Counted from the first letter of the stretch, positions 45,303 through 57,185 are shown. The stretch is DNA of 64,000 bases from Leptodontidium sp. MPI-SDFR-AT-0119 (GCA_020726505.1 JAHLEZ010000029.1:372001-436000); one strand, 5' to 3'. Notes: generated by a model not told the origin, from the letters alone. Translations and numbers: made by a program.

Positions 45303-46189
45303 CGTGATGGAAGGGCATACTGAGGAAGGGCGAGAGATTCATACTGATTTATATGTCTGATTGTCAAGCCGAGAAAGTTTGATGATAGACGCTGTTGAAC
45401 AATCATTGGCGACCTATTTCGTAAATCGCGTCGAATAATCGTGTACGATCTTTGATTTCACTGTGATCGCAGGTCTGCAGTGTAACTCAATTCATGGTTT
45501 CATACCAGCGGGTAGGTGCCTATTACAGCTTGATATGCAGTCTTGCGGGGAGATCTTCAGGACATGAGTAAGCTTATGTAAGTATGTTTACTTGTTTTGC
45601 CACTGCTCTATCGAGTCAAAATTCACAGACTTGCTGCTGGACTCACTGATCAGTGATCTTACTTAGGAGACGTCGATCTAATTCACATGCTTCTAGTACT
45701 AGCATGTGAATTGGATCGACGTCAGTGATCTTACTTAGGAGACGTCGATCTAATTCACATGCTAGTACTAGAAGCGTGAGAAACATAACTACTCGGTCAG
45801 CACGATCCTCCATGGGAAAGCCGACGTACAGTGTTAAGTCGCGCTACTTTGGCACACTGCAATTGTCATTTGTGGCTCCTCGCAAGTTCAGCTCTACGAA
45901 TGATCGCCATAGCTCTCATATCAAGAGCGATCTCTTGTGAGGCTGATATTCATCCTGCCGATCGTGCTGACATGGAAAGTCTAAGGTCACCTACAGAGTC
46001 AGTGGTCACCGCTTCCACCCTGCCACAGCCTTTGAAGCTAGCTATCACATGAAACAAGTTCACTCGCCGCAAAAGTAAGACCTGAAAATGATGTATTTGT
46101 ATAACCTGACACGGGTGTTTCTTGGAGACTTCTCACACTAGGGCTAGTTGTTAGGTTCCCATTCCTTGCCAGCGTCACAGGTCAGACGG
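45303..46189. other. Chitinase upstream region
   Basis: Holds the promoter of the minus-strand chitinase and the repeat structure at 45651-45776. No gene supported. Confidence 0.5.
45651..45776. repeat. Direct duplication containing a 23 bp cruciform-forming palindrome
   Basis: Units 45651-45704 and 45723-45776 both start CAGTGATCTTACTTAGGAG and continue GACGTCGATCTAATTCAC. Within unit 1, arm 45669-45691 pairs with 45701-45723 (one mismatch) around a 9 bp loop. The last 15 bases of unit 1 (GCTTCTAGTACTAGC) are the exact reverse complement of the last 15 of unit 2, so the loop is flipped between copies. Confidence 0.9.
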
Positions 46190-46507
46190 TCAAGGACTCC
46201 ATCGTCTGCCTTCCGGAAACTTAATCGTAGCATCTTCCAGTCTCACACCAATCTGCCACCGTCCAAGCCCTGGCCACCAGTTGTCAATCTTATCCCCAGC
46301 ATCTCTACTTCCTCCTTGTTCTCCTCCGAGAAGCGCATCCTCTTCCGTAGCCCCCTGCTTCAAATCCCACCATCCAAGAGAAGTCTTGCTGGAAGACTCG
46401 AAAGGAAGAACCTCACACCAATCTTTGGTTCCTGCCAACTCGCCTCTCAAAGGGTGCTTGAGTTCTGGTAGCGGTGGCTGTACCAGGGTGAGATCTACGT
46501 TCTCCAA
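46190..46507 (-). CDS. Short hypothetical protein, possible gene fragment
   Basis: 105 codons: MENVDLTLVQPPLPELKHPL, later TSLGWWDLKQGATEEDALLG and GRWQIGVRLEDATIKFPEG. Composition is protein-like and unlike the adjoining AT-rich transposon, but no family is recognised. It lies 150 bp from the element insertion site and may be an exon of a disrupted gene. Confidence 0.3.
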   Translation of the reverse strand: MENVDLTLVQPPLPELKHPLRGELAGTKDWCEVLPFESSSKTSLGWWDLKQGATEEDALLGGEQGGSRDAGDKIDNWWPGLGRWQIGVRLEDATIKFPEGRRWSP

Positions 46508-46818
46508 TTATGTTGAAATTAAAGAATTTCAATTGGCAGTCGAATTGGAATAGTGGTTGTGGAGCAATTAGTAGGTGATGGTTAGTGGAGGGGGTGCTTT
46601 GGGGGGGTGGATGCGAAAAATTGGTGGGGTTCGGCAATCCGGTCATGTGAAGCACGTTACAGCAATGTGCTTAACTAGCTTCAATCCGGATTTTTAGCGA
46701 GCCTTATCAAAAGTCGACTTTTCCCCCGCATCTTAGCCCCCTCAATTCACGACTACTTCTAATAACTTCACGAATACTTGTCCAAATACAATAAAACTTT
46801 CGGAATATCGAGTTCAAT

Positions 46819-48717
46819 ATGCCTCGAGGCTCTCAGTCAAAGCGTTTGTAGGGTCTACCGCCTAATACAAATGAAATTAACAAATAGGCGCGTAAACCTA
46901 ACACTAACTCGCTAGAGGCCTTTACTAAGTCGCAGGAGCTAGTTATACGCAAAACGAAGGCTAAGAAGCGGCCTAGGGCCCCTACTATAAAGGAAGATAA
47001 TGCAGAAGATATTATAAAAGTAGACAATTATATAAACGAGCTAGTAAAGAATATTATATAAAGAGAGCCTTTAATACTAAATCCTTGGAATAATAAGGGT
47101 AAGACAAATACTATTAAAGTCTTTAGCACCGTTTTAACACTTTTAAAGCTAGCTCACAGGAAAAAACAAACTCTTGCCTTTAATCTAATAGATAATTACG
47201 GCCCTAAATTCACAGTTAGGTTTATTATAATAGTATTAATCAACGGCCGGGCGAAATCCTCTTTTTTGCTTTACGAAGACATTAATTTTAGAGACTGATT
47301 ACTATTCGCGGTTATAAAAGAGAAAGTATACTAAAAGAGAGTACAAGAATAAGCTAATAAAAGAGGGTTAAAAGGTGTAAATAGGCTAAAATTAAGGCCG
47401 TGGGTTATTACGTCTAAAGATTTAAAGAAATAAGGGGTTTATACAGAAATAACAGATAAAGAGAACTTACGGGATTTTTACACGTTTCTACGCTAATAAA
47501 ATCATTTAAGAGCTAAATAAGTATTTAATATTTCAGTGAATGCCCTGTATAAGACTTTTGATAAAGAAAATACCTTAGAACTTACCTCTCTAACTATTAA
47601 AAATAAAAGAAAAGGGAAAATAAAGCTAAAAACTATACAAAAAGTTAATATACAGCAACCTTTAAGCGATAATTTAATCTTATTAAATAATAATAAAAAC
47701 GACGATTTAGTAAATATCTCTCTAATAGAGAAGTTGCTAAATACAATTATAGGGAGACTATTACAAAAGAAGAGGCTTTTTAACGCTAAAGAAGTACCTC
47801 TTGAAATCTAACGGAAAACTATCTTTAATTCAAATTATTACACTAAATTACGTTATAATAATAAGAGGGCCTATTACTACGTTTTAAAGTCAACTAGTAC
47901 TTATCATATTATATTCTTATTAAAGTAAGAAGAGTAGGCTATAGCTATTAAATTAAAGATCCCCGAAGTCGACTTTTATACTCTACTTATTATATAAATT
48001 ACTAAATTCTAAAATAGTAAGAATTTAATATAAATAAAATTATTAAGAACCTATAAAGTCAATTAAAAGAAAGAAGAAGACATACTAAAGAAAGATATTA
48101 TAGACTTTAGCCTAATACACCTTCACGTTAATATACTTGTTACGACTCCCGTCCCTCTTACTTAGTCGTAACTAATATACACTCACCTTCCCCCTCCTAA
48201 TTACTAGCCGCACAACTTATTTAAGTACTTATATATTAGCGGTACGTCCACTAGTCTTACTTTTATAAGGAGTACCTTATAAAATTTAGTATTAAGGTAT
48301 ATTTAAAATATTACTTTACCCTCCTTACTTTTACGACTAAGGCCGACAAAAGGAAACAATATATTAACTTTCTAGGACTATCTTTTACAAGTAGAAACTC
48401 TTTTTACTTGTAAGCTATTAATTTAATTTACGTTTAACTTATTTAACGACGCAAATATATTATCTATTAACTAATTATACGACTAAGAGTTAATTACGTC
48501 TTATAGTATTAAAGCTAATACTATAAATTTAATTTTAAAGTAAGTCTCTAAATTTAAGCTTAAATTTAAAGAACGACAAAAAGTAGAGGCAGAGGCAGCC
48601 GCTACGTTATTAGATTTCCTTAATACAGCAAGTACTAGTGATATACGCCGTCTAATAAAGGGGTTAAGTGTAAAGTCAGGTGAAGATTTAGATAATAATT
48701 TCTTTAACGAATACTAA
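46819..48717 (+). pseudogene. Transposon A: large accessory ORF (~632 codons), unknown
   Basis: Start MPRGSQSKRL and end DLDNNFFNEY are in one continuous frame, interrupted by many stops mostly at Gln-like positions. The N-terminus is strongly basic (IRKTKAKKRPRAPTIKED), suggesting DNA binding. The middle reads KKQTLAFNLIDNYGPKFTV and GRAKSSFLLYEDINF, and later SKDLKKQGVYTEITDKENL with Gln at a stop position. A 92-codon stretch (47536-47811) is uninterrupted. The C-terminal region (FKERQKVEAEAAATLLDFLN) looks helical. It is not the transposase and I do not recognise it. Confidence 0.6.
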
Positions 48718-48915
48718 ATCAAATCAAATAAGATAAGTTTGCCACGTGAGCCTAATATATAAATATATTATATCCGTGTTAATTTTAATATATTTATATA
48801 TAGTTCTATGTTTAATTAATAGTAATTAATTACTTAATTCTATCCGAGCTTACCTCGCCTCCCCTCGCTTCACTTCGCTTAATATCCTTTGTATCCTTAA
48901 CGTTAATAATTATTA

Positions 48916-49971
48916 TTAACTATACTTTAATAGTAAGCTAATAATAGTTTTACTATAGATTTAAGTATAAAAGTTTTAAGCTTCCTTAATATTTATGTTC
49001 TTAAAATATACGCGAGCTCTTTAGGTAATATTAAGTCTTAAACTTAACTAAATACATACTTATTCTAAGAAATTCTAATAACTTATATACTTATGTCTTT
49101 CCTTATAATAATAGTAACGAATATAAGCCCTTAAGTCTCTAAAGCTCTTTTTAATTAAGTTAAAATCTAGCGAATATAATAGTAAGAAAAGTAATAAGAC
49201 CCCTCTTCTATCGAATTATTCTTAAATCTTATTAATATTAAAATAGTAAATTAAGGCATTATTGAGTATAACGACTAATCTAGGAGCTAAGTATACGTTA
49301 TATAATAGTAATAAGTCGTTAATTATGAAATCCTCGAATATATCGCTTATATAAGTCCTTATAAAAGTTATAAATGTAATATATTTATTTATTATATATA
49401 TAAGGAGGACAAAGACTCGTTCCTTACTTTATAGCCACCTTTTAATTATAACTCTTACTCTTAAGTAAGACTAACTATATTAACGATCTCTAGTCCTATT
49501 ATCGCTCCTAGATTCGTTTATATAAACGATTTAGTCTACTATATACTATTATAATTAATATATCCACTTTAATCGCAATTCCTAGTTTTATTAAGTTATA
49601 ATAACTTTTAACTTCTTCCGCGTAATCTTAATTCTTATTAATATCTTATATATAATAGTTCTATAGACTTTAACGTCGAATGCGTCCTTTAAGAAGTCTA
49701 TAATCTCGTCTTAATATATCTATAGCCTCTTGTTTAAAAGTAACTTAATAAACTACTTTATTTTTATAAACACAATCTTAGTAGAACCCCTAGATCGTAG
49801 TAAGACAAGTAAATTATATTTTAATTATAGTTTATAAGTATATATCGTACGTTCTATAGTCTTATAAGTGTTAGCGATTAATTACAGGTATAGTCAGTCG
49901 AAGATAACATAAGGCTCGCGAAAGGCATCTTCGATACGCGCTACTAAGTTTATATTTAAACGAGGCGCCAT
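48916..49971 (-). pseudogene. Transposon A: IS630/Tc1-like DDE transposase
   Basis: Same 1,056 bp span and offset as the better-preserved copy in B (52411-53466), starting MAPRLNINLVARIEDAFREP. Many stops; the catalytic regions are recognisable only by alignment with copy B. Confidence 0.75.
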
Positions 49972-50313
49972 TAAAATAACCTGAAAATTAATTTATTAAA
50001 AAATATAACTATTAAGCTTTAATTTAAGTTACTTACGACATTAATCTAACGATTTTTAATAATACTATATAAGGGGGCGCATATATAAAGAGATAGCGGG
50101 GGAGGGACCGACGCGACTTTTCGTGAGGCTCGCTAAAAATCCGGATTGAAGCTACAGTAATGTGCTTAACTAACTTTAATCCGGATTTTTAGCGAGCCTC
50201 ATTAAAAGTCGACTTTTCCCCCGCATCTTAGCCCCCTTAATTTACGACTACCTCTAATAACTCCACGAATACTTATCTAAATATAATAAAACTTTCGAAA
50301 TATCGAGTTTAAT

Positions 50314-52212
50314 ATACCTTAAGGCTTTTAGTTAAAGCGTTTATAAGGTCTGCCGCCTAATATAAATGAAATTAATAAACAAGCGCGTAAACTTAATACT
50401 AACTCGCTAAAGGCCTTTATTAAGTCGCAAGAGTTAGTTATACGTAAAACGAAGGCTAAGAAGCGGCCTAGGGCCCTTATTATAAAAGAAGATAATATAA
50501 AAGATATTATAAAGGCAGACAATTATATAAACAAGCTAGTAAAGAATACTATATAAGGAGAGCCCTTAATACTAAATCCTCGGAATAATAAGGGCAAGAT
50601 AAATACTATTAAAGTCTCTAGCGCCGTCTTAACGCCTTTAAAGCTAGCTCACAGGAAAAAACAAACTCTTACCTTTAATCTAATAAATAATTACGGCCTT
50701 AAATTTATAGTTAAGTTCGTTATAATAGTATTAATCGACGGCCGGGCGAAATCCTCCTTTTTACTCTACGAAGACATTAATTCTAGAGACTAACTACTAT
50801 TCGCGGCTATAAAAGAGAAGGTATATTAAAAGAGAGTACAAGAATAAGCTAATAAAAAAGGGTTAAAAGGTATAAATAGGCTAAAATTAAGGCCGTGAGT
50901 TATTACGTCTAAAGATCTAAAGAAATAAAGGATTTATATAAAAGTAACGAATAAAAAAGACTTACAGGATTTTTATACGTTTTTATATTAATAAAATCAT
51001 TTAGGAACTAAATAGGCATTTAGTGTTTTAGTAGATACCTTATATAAGACTTTTAATAGAGAAAATACCCTAGAACTTACCCCTTTAATTATTAAAGATA
51101 AAGGGAAAGGGAAAGTAAGGCTAGAAATTATATGAAAAGTTAATATATAGTAACCTTCGAGCAATAATTTGATCTTATTAAACGACAATAAGAACGACGA
51201 TTTAGTAAATATCTCTTTAATAAAGAAGTTGCTAAATATAGTTATAAGGAGATTATTATAAAAAAAGAGGCTTTTTGATACTAAAGAAGTACCTCTTGAA
51301 ATCTAACGGAAAACTATCTTTAATTTAAATTACTGCGCTAAATCGCGTTATAATAATAAGAGGGCCTGTTACTACGTTTTAAAGTCAACTAGTACTTATT
51401 ATATTATATCCTTATTAGAGTAAGAAGAGTAGGCTATAACTATTAAATTAAAGATCCCCGGAGTTAACTTTTATATTCTACTTACTATATAAATTACCAA
51501 ATTCTAAGACAATAAGAATTTAATATAAATAAAATTATTAAAAACCTATAAAGTTAATTAAAAGAAAGAGAAGAACGTACTAAAGAAAGATATTATAAAC
51601 TTTAGCCTAATGTACTTTCACGTTAATATACTTACTACGACTCCCGTCCCTCTTACTTAATCGCAACTAATATACGCTCACCTTCCCCCTCTTAGTTACT
51701 AGCCACATAGCCTATTTAAGTACTTATATATTAGCGGCACGTCTATTAGTCTTACTTTTATAAAAAGTACCTTATAAAATCTAGTATTAAGGCATGTTCG
51801 GAATATTACTTTACTCTCCTTACTTTTATAACTAAGGCTAATAAGGGGAAATAATATATTAGCTTTCTGGGACTATCTCTTGCGAGTAAAAACTCTCCTT
51901 ACTTATAAGTTATTAATTTAATTTACGTTTAACTTATTTAATAATATAAATATATTATCTATTAACTAATTATACGACTAAGAGTTAATTACGTCTTATA
52001 ATATTAAAGTTAATACTATAGATTTGATTTTAAAGTAAGTCTCTAAATTCAAGCTTGAATTTAAAGAACGACAAAAAGTAAAGGCAGAGGCAGCTACTGC
52101 GTTATTAGATTTCCTTAATATAACAAGTACTAGTGATATACGCCGTTTAATAGAGGGGTTAAGTGCGAGGTCAAGTGAGGATCTAGATAATGATTTCTTC
52201 GACGAATACTAA
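50314..52212 (+). pseudogene. Transposon B: copy of the accessory ORF
   Basis: Same offset (159 bp) and length as in A. The start codon is ATA here instead of ATG (G-to-A), and stops are dense. The C-terminal DIRRLIEGLSARSSEDLDND region is readable. Confidence 0.6.
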
Positions 52213-52410
52213 ATCAAATCAAATAAGATAAGTTTATTACGTGAGCCTAATATATAAATATATTATATCCGTGTTGATTTTAGTGTATTTATATATAGTT
52301 CTATATTTAATTAATAGTAATTAATTACTTAATTTTATCTGAGCTCACTTCGCCTCCCCTCGCTTTACCTCGCTTAGTATTCTCCGCATCCTTAGCGTTA
52401 ATAATTATTA

Positions 52411-53466
52411 CTAACTATATTCTAATAATAAGCTAATAATAGTTTTATTATAAATTTAAGTGTAAAAGTTTTAAGCTTCCCTAATACTTATGTTCCTAAA
52501 ATATGTGCGAGCTCTCTAGGTAACGTTAAGTCTTAAACCTAACTAAATATATACTTATTCTAGGAAATCCTAATAACTTATATACTTGTGTCTTTCCCTA
52601 TAATAATAACGACGAATATAAGCCTTTAGGTCTTTAAAGCTCTCTTTAATTAGGTTAAAATCTGGCGAATATAATAGTAAGAAAAGTAATAAGACCCCTC
52701 TTCTATCGAATTATTCTTAAATCTTATTAATATTAAAATAGTAGATTAAGGCATTATCGAGTATAACAACTAATCTAGGAGCTAAGTATACGTTATATAG
52801 CGGTAATAAGTCGTTAATCATGAAATCCTCGAATATATCGCCTATATAAGTCCCTATAAAAGTTGTGAATGTAATATATCTATTTATTGTATATATAAGG
52901 AGGATAGAGACTCGTTCCTTACTTTGTAGCCACCTTTTAATTATAACTCTTACTCCTAAGTAAGACTAATTATATTAACGATCTCTAGTCTTATCGTCGC
53001 TCCCAGATTCGTCTATATAAACGATTTAGTCCGCTATATACTATTATAATTAATATGCCCACTCTAATCGTAATTCCTAGTTTTATTAAGCTATAATAAC
53101 CTTTAACTTCTTCCGCGTAACCTTGATTCTTGCTAATATCTTGTGTATAATAATTCTATAGACTTTAACGTTAAATACGTCCTTTAAGAAGTCTACAATC
53201 TCGTCTTAATATATCTATAGCCTCTCGTCTAAAAGTAGCTTAATAGACTACTCTATTTTCATAAACACAATCTTAGTAAGACCCCTAGATCGTAGTAAGA
53301 CAGGCAGATTATATTCTAATCGTAGTTTATGAATATATATCGTACGTTCTATAGTCTTATAAGTGTTGGCGATTAATTGTAGGTATAGTTAGTCGAGGAT
53401 AGCATGAGGCTGGCGAAGGGCATCTTCGATACGCGCCACTACGTCTATATTTAAACGAGGCGCCAT
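52411..53466 (-). pseudogene. Transposon B: IS630/Tc1-like DDE transposase
   Basis: A 352-codon frame (MAPRLNIDVVARIEDALRQP...) with about a dozen RIP-type stops but no frameshift. Catalytic blocks are at the right spacing: IVYIDESGSDDKTRDR (first Asp, about codon 152), VVILDNALIYYF (second Asp, about 237) and YSPDFNLIKESFKDLKAYIR (third acidic block, about 266-285, family YSPDFNPIE). The residue that should be the catalytic Glu is Lys (about 274), consistent with G-to-A. N-terminal helix-turn-helix texture is poor. Confidence 0.85.
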
Positions 53467-53728
53467 CGGAACAACCTGAAAATTAGTTCATTAGAAAGTA
53501 CAACTATTGAGCTTTAATTTAAGCTACTCACGACGTTGATCTGACGATTTTTAGTAGTGCTGTGTGGGGGGGCGCATGTACGGAGAGATAGCGGGGGAGG
53601 GACCGACGCGACTTTTCGTGAGGCTCGCTAAAAATCCGGATTGAAGCTAGTTAAGCACATTACTGTAGTTAAGCACATTGCTGTATGCAACTGGCTGTAA
53701 GGTTAAAGGCTCGGCCTCATCGTTCCAT

Positions 53729-53760
53729 AACGTCTCCTTAACGTCTCCTTAACGTCTCCA
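53729..53760. repeat. Three tandem AACGTCTCCTT units
   Basis: 11 bp unit, two full copies plus 10 bp of a third, 45 bp outside the right end of transposon A. Confidence 0.9.
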
Positions 53761-53956
53761 GGGGCGATTTCATGGGATATGAATTCGGTGGCACTTAGTT
53801 TACGACTCTTTGCTTCGGATATCTTGATGCTATACTTTACCTGCGTGTTTCTTTTCTCTCTCTCCTAGTTTTTGTTCCTGCCGTTAGAAGGCATGGGGCC
53901 AAAGTGCTTCGACGGCGGGTTTGGTTTACGCGGATTTGGCGTTACATTAGAAAGGC

Positions 53957-53982
53957 GGGGGGGGGGGGGGGGGGGGGGGGGG
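53957..53982. repeat. 26-base poly-G run
   Basis: Uninterrupted run of 26 G on the plus strand. It could form a G-quadruplex in vivo, or mark an assembly or sequencing artefact. Confidence 0.9.
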
Positions 53983-54321
53983 TACGTACCAGTTCCATCT
54001 CAGCGGACGGTTTGGATAATGGTTCGCCGGCTGATCGTCATGAGATTCATGCAGCTACGAGATTGCATCACGAAGGGATTACACCGAGGATCAAGAGGGG
54101 GATCATGCATGCCATGAAAGGGACGATCTGGATTGACAAAGAGGATATCACTGGTGACAAGTCTGCAGATGGTGGAGCCGCGTCAGAGAGGAGTCACACC
54201 ATTGTCCAGTGCCACTAGGAGATTCATGTAAATTCTAGCCAGCCAGGATCGTATCGGCACCGGAGTTGATGAACAAAGGAGACAGATGATCAGCTGGTAG
54301 ACGTCAAACAGAGGTGGAGAC

Positions 54322-55352
54322 TCATGCCGCATTTTCAGCTGCTGCTGAGGAGTTGGGAGGGCAGGCGGAAGGCTCGGATTGCGAGCGTAGTTGAGCAAGA
54401 TAGAAGTCGGAGCGGGCGCGGTCGCGGACGTCCATGGATTTGCGGAGGCGTTGCTTGCTGTAGTAGCGGTAGAAGACAACGCCATAGAGGATGATGGTTA
54501 TGGATTCTAGGACGATTTGAATGATGCAGCAGACGAGGGCCTAATCCTATTCATTTTCGTTAGTAAGGATGGGATGAGAAGGAAAAGCGGACTTACCTGC
54601 ATTCTGCAAACCAGTGCATAATCGACATCTTCAGAGAATAGTTCTCGTCGTTTATTATCAACACATGACCAGCCCCAAATATCCTTATTCCCACTATTGC
54701 TCTTTACTCCCTGCAGAATACCCGCTGATAAACCCCACATCACAACACTGAAGACAAAGAAAGCTACAGCAAAAAGTGTATAGTAAACAGCGACCTTCTC
54801 AGCTTTTCGATGGCCGCCACGGAAGTAGTTCCAGAAGCTACGATACAGAGCGCTAATAAGACGCAGGAGACTGCGAGGATTACTTTTTGAGGCCAGGGAT
54901 CAGTGCCAGCGGCCCAGGCAGGGAGATTGTTGCGGGGTGTTAGGGTCTTGGTGGCGTTGAAGATGGAGAGGGTCATAGAGACTATAGCGAGGACGATGAG
55001 ACTACAGCTGAAGTTTACGCCTCAAAGGATGAACTTAACTACTCTGACTCTGGTTTTTGTTTTCTATATCCCGTTAGTGTCTTCACAATCAAATAAGAGG
55101 CAGAGAGGGTCGGACTAAATCTTTCGCTTGCTCCTTCTCAGTTAACTCTTCGTGCTTCTCCAAGATTTGCTCTTCCCGGGATGTTGGGCTGGTAGGGTTA
55201 TCGATCTTCTTTCCCGATGTACTTAGCATCTTCATCGCACCCTTTGACGGCGGTCCAGGCGTGAGTGGGACCTCGACAGGTACAACTTCGTCGTGCCGCG
55301 AGGCGTTCTGAGACACATAGCCGAAGCCAATATCTGGCTGCGATTGAGCCAT
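54322..55352 (-). pseudogene. Fungal four-TM membrane protein, uncharacterised, with lesions
   Basis: N-terminal polar exon MAQSQPDIGFGYVSQNASRH (from 55352), then VNFSCSLIVLAIVSMTLSIF (TM1), ATKTLTPRNNLPAWAAGTDP, VILAVSCVLLALCIV (TM2), SFWNYFRGGHRKAEKVAVYY, LFAVAFFVFSVVMWGLSAGI (TM3), SGNKDIWGWSCVDNKRRELF, a 56 bp intron (54541-54596), ALVCCIIQIVLESITIILYG (TM4) and YYSKQRLRKSMDVRDRARSD. This layout matches a widespread fungal membrane-protein family without known function (from memory). Lesions: TGA at 55022-55024 where Arg is expected before TM1, and a one-base shift near 54838 between TM2 and the following loop. The junction of exon 1 is unresolved. Confidence 0.65.
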
Positions 55353-57185
55353 ATAGGATTGTGTCTTGGTGCTGGAGGACCATGAAATGGTTACCGGCCT
55401 TCTTTACTTGCTTCTATCGGTGAATATACAAGTCGTTGCTTTGGCGAAGGGTGGTGTGGGAGGGACTTTGAGAGGTAGCATGGCGGAAAAAGAGAGACAG
55501 ACCGGGGGAGAGTGGGCAGGTACCAGCAGAATGCGATGGGAGCGGAGACATTATTAGTAGCGAAAGGGGACTTGAGTCTAAAAATAGACGCCTTTCAGTC
55601 CAAGACTCGAAGATATACATAGACTTTTCTGTGTTGCGTGTTGCGGCCGCTAGGTGAAGCTTGCTGCGGTATAGATGTCGGCTTGACTGGGGAGTATAAA
55701 CGAGGCTGAGTTGGAGAAATTAATCCTCAGCTAAAGAGGTAGATGCGTAGCAATACAGATCACAAACAGGTAAAGGTCTCGCTGGCTGGCCGCTGCTGTT
55801 GGAGTCGTCACACGGTATAGCGCAAGTGAAGAAGCTCCTTTGTTATTTTTAGCGCCTTCGCCTTCGGACCCAGTTCTGTTGTCGAATAGTCGACAGCGGC
55901 GATGATGATCAAGAGGGTCTTCGTCTGTATTGTACAAAAGTCGCAGTATGCGCCCCCATTGGATGGAGCCACTAGACCCTAGTGTTATGGAGACTGAGTA
56001 AGTACCCCGCCCGTAACGACGATCATCTGCATTTTACTTATCGTTGCCGAAGATTTCACCGTAGATACTGCAAAGATAGGAAGACTTCATTCCAGTCGTT
56101 TTGTGTCACACTGGTACCCAAGTTGCAGAGATGAGGGTACACACCAGGGAAGGAACCGGGGGCAGAGACAGGGGGCAGCACTTAGTTCACTCTGGTTCGG
56201 GGTGCAGAATACCAGAACCGCGAAAATCGAACAACGGAGATTCAAGCTATTAATATAGGCTTAGCATATGATTTTGGGTAATAGACTAATTCACTCCCAA
56301 AAAGCGAAGCACAAATTTCAATCAACCAAAAGATTAGCCAACGCGTAAGCTTCCCTTAGAAATGACGATCAATGTCTAATATTCTTTCAGAATCTCAATA
56401 TGTTTTTGTTCATGCCTCAAACCTTCCGTCATAACAAATTCACCGTGGAGAGGGCTGAAGATGTCCTCTTTTTCCGCCCTACACCACTCGCACAACCCAA
56501 GAAAAGGTTTCGGATCGTTTGCGCACCATTCCTCTTCCATAACAGGAAGATCGATATATCGGAATCTCGACATAGGCAATTTCCATTTCCGTCTTTGGAC
56601 CTGAGCTGTGGCTGCGCTATAGCCTGAGCTGTAAGTGAGCTAGACTAAGCAGCGAGTCAAGGGAAGTGAGCCGAAGATAAGCCGAAGGCGATCCGTCTCA
56701 ATGCGCATTTGATGTGACGTTGACTTGCATTTCAGCGATAGGAAGACTGATTGGAAGAGCAAGATGGTGAAGGTGGGATTTTCGGTTGATGTGGGAGCGT
56801 TTTGGTGGTACAAGTAGGTAGTAGGGCTGACTGGGTTGTCGCTTTCATTTTCTCAACGATGAGATCATTGTTCTCGAGAAATGACGTTTAGCGTAGCGAT
56901 TTTCCAAATGAGAGATGGTCAGCGCTCTCATTGGTCAATTTATACGAAGCTTGGCCGATAGTAACCCTTCTTGCATCCAGAAGATCAATCTCCTATTGCG
57001 GAATCAGGAAACTGCAATTACTTCGCCCCTTCCCTCGCGTGAAGTTACGTTATCTTCCATCGGTTATTGACAATTTGAGGAAAAAAAATATTTCGAGCTT
57101 CTGCGAGGCTACTGATTACATGTTATAAGTCTATTTTCTTGAATTCTTGAGATTTCTTACGATTGGAAGCGGCATCTACTAGCTA
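55353..57185. other. 1.8 kb intergenic region
   Basis: No well-supported gene. A minus frame at 56376-56573 (MSRFRYIDLPVMEEEWCAND, then FLGLCEWCRAEKEDIF) is protein-like but only 65 codons and alone; it may be an exon remnant. The right half holds the promoter of the next regulator. Confidence 0.45.

Larger units (their letters stand above)
50155..53665. mobile_element. Tc1/mariner-type transposon B (nested in A)
   Basis: A 3,511 bp element with ends CAGTAATGTGCTTAAC... and ...GTTAAGCACATTACTG, and TA duplications at 50153-50154 and 53666-53667. The target is the TA of the CTAG in A's right terminal repeat. Organisation is identical to A. Differences between A and B are mainly C/T and G/A transitions. 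The two copies also differ at base 4 of their termini (CAGC versus CAGT), which is what lets the A remnant at 53668-53683 be assigned. Confidence 0.93.
46660..53683. mobile_element. Tc1/mariner-type transposon A (interrupted by copy B)
   Basis: Ends are CAGCAATGTGCTTAAC... and ...GTTAAGCACATTGCTG, flanked by TA at 46658-46659 and 53684-53685. Terminal inverted repeats are about 55 bp, including CTTCAATCCGGATTTTTAGC and its complement. Copy B (50155-53665) sits at a TA inside the right repeat. Removing B and one TA leaves 3,495 + 16 = 3,511 bp, exactly the length of B. It carries two convergent frames, an unknown one on plus and a DDE transposase on minus, both riddled with stops. Heavy AT bias and transition-only differences from B indicate RIP. 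Confidence 0.92.

Noticed and set aside
46819..48717. Transposon accessory frame as a Starship-type DUF3435 tyrosine recombinase
   Set aside because: One stretch (FNISVNALYKTF) is faintly similar, but the Arg-His-Arg-Tyr signature could not be found and the element has Tc1-type ends and a DDE transposase.
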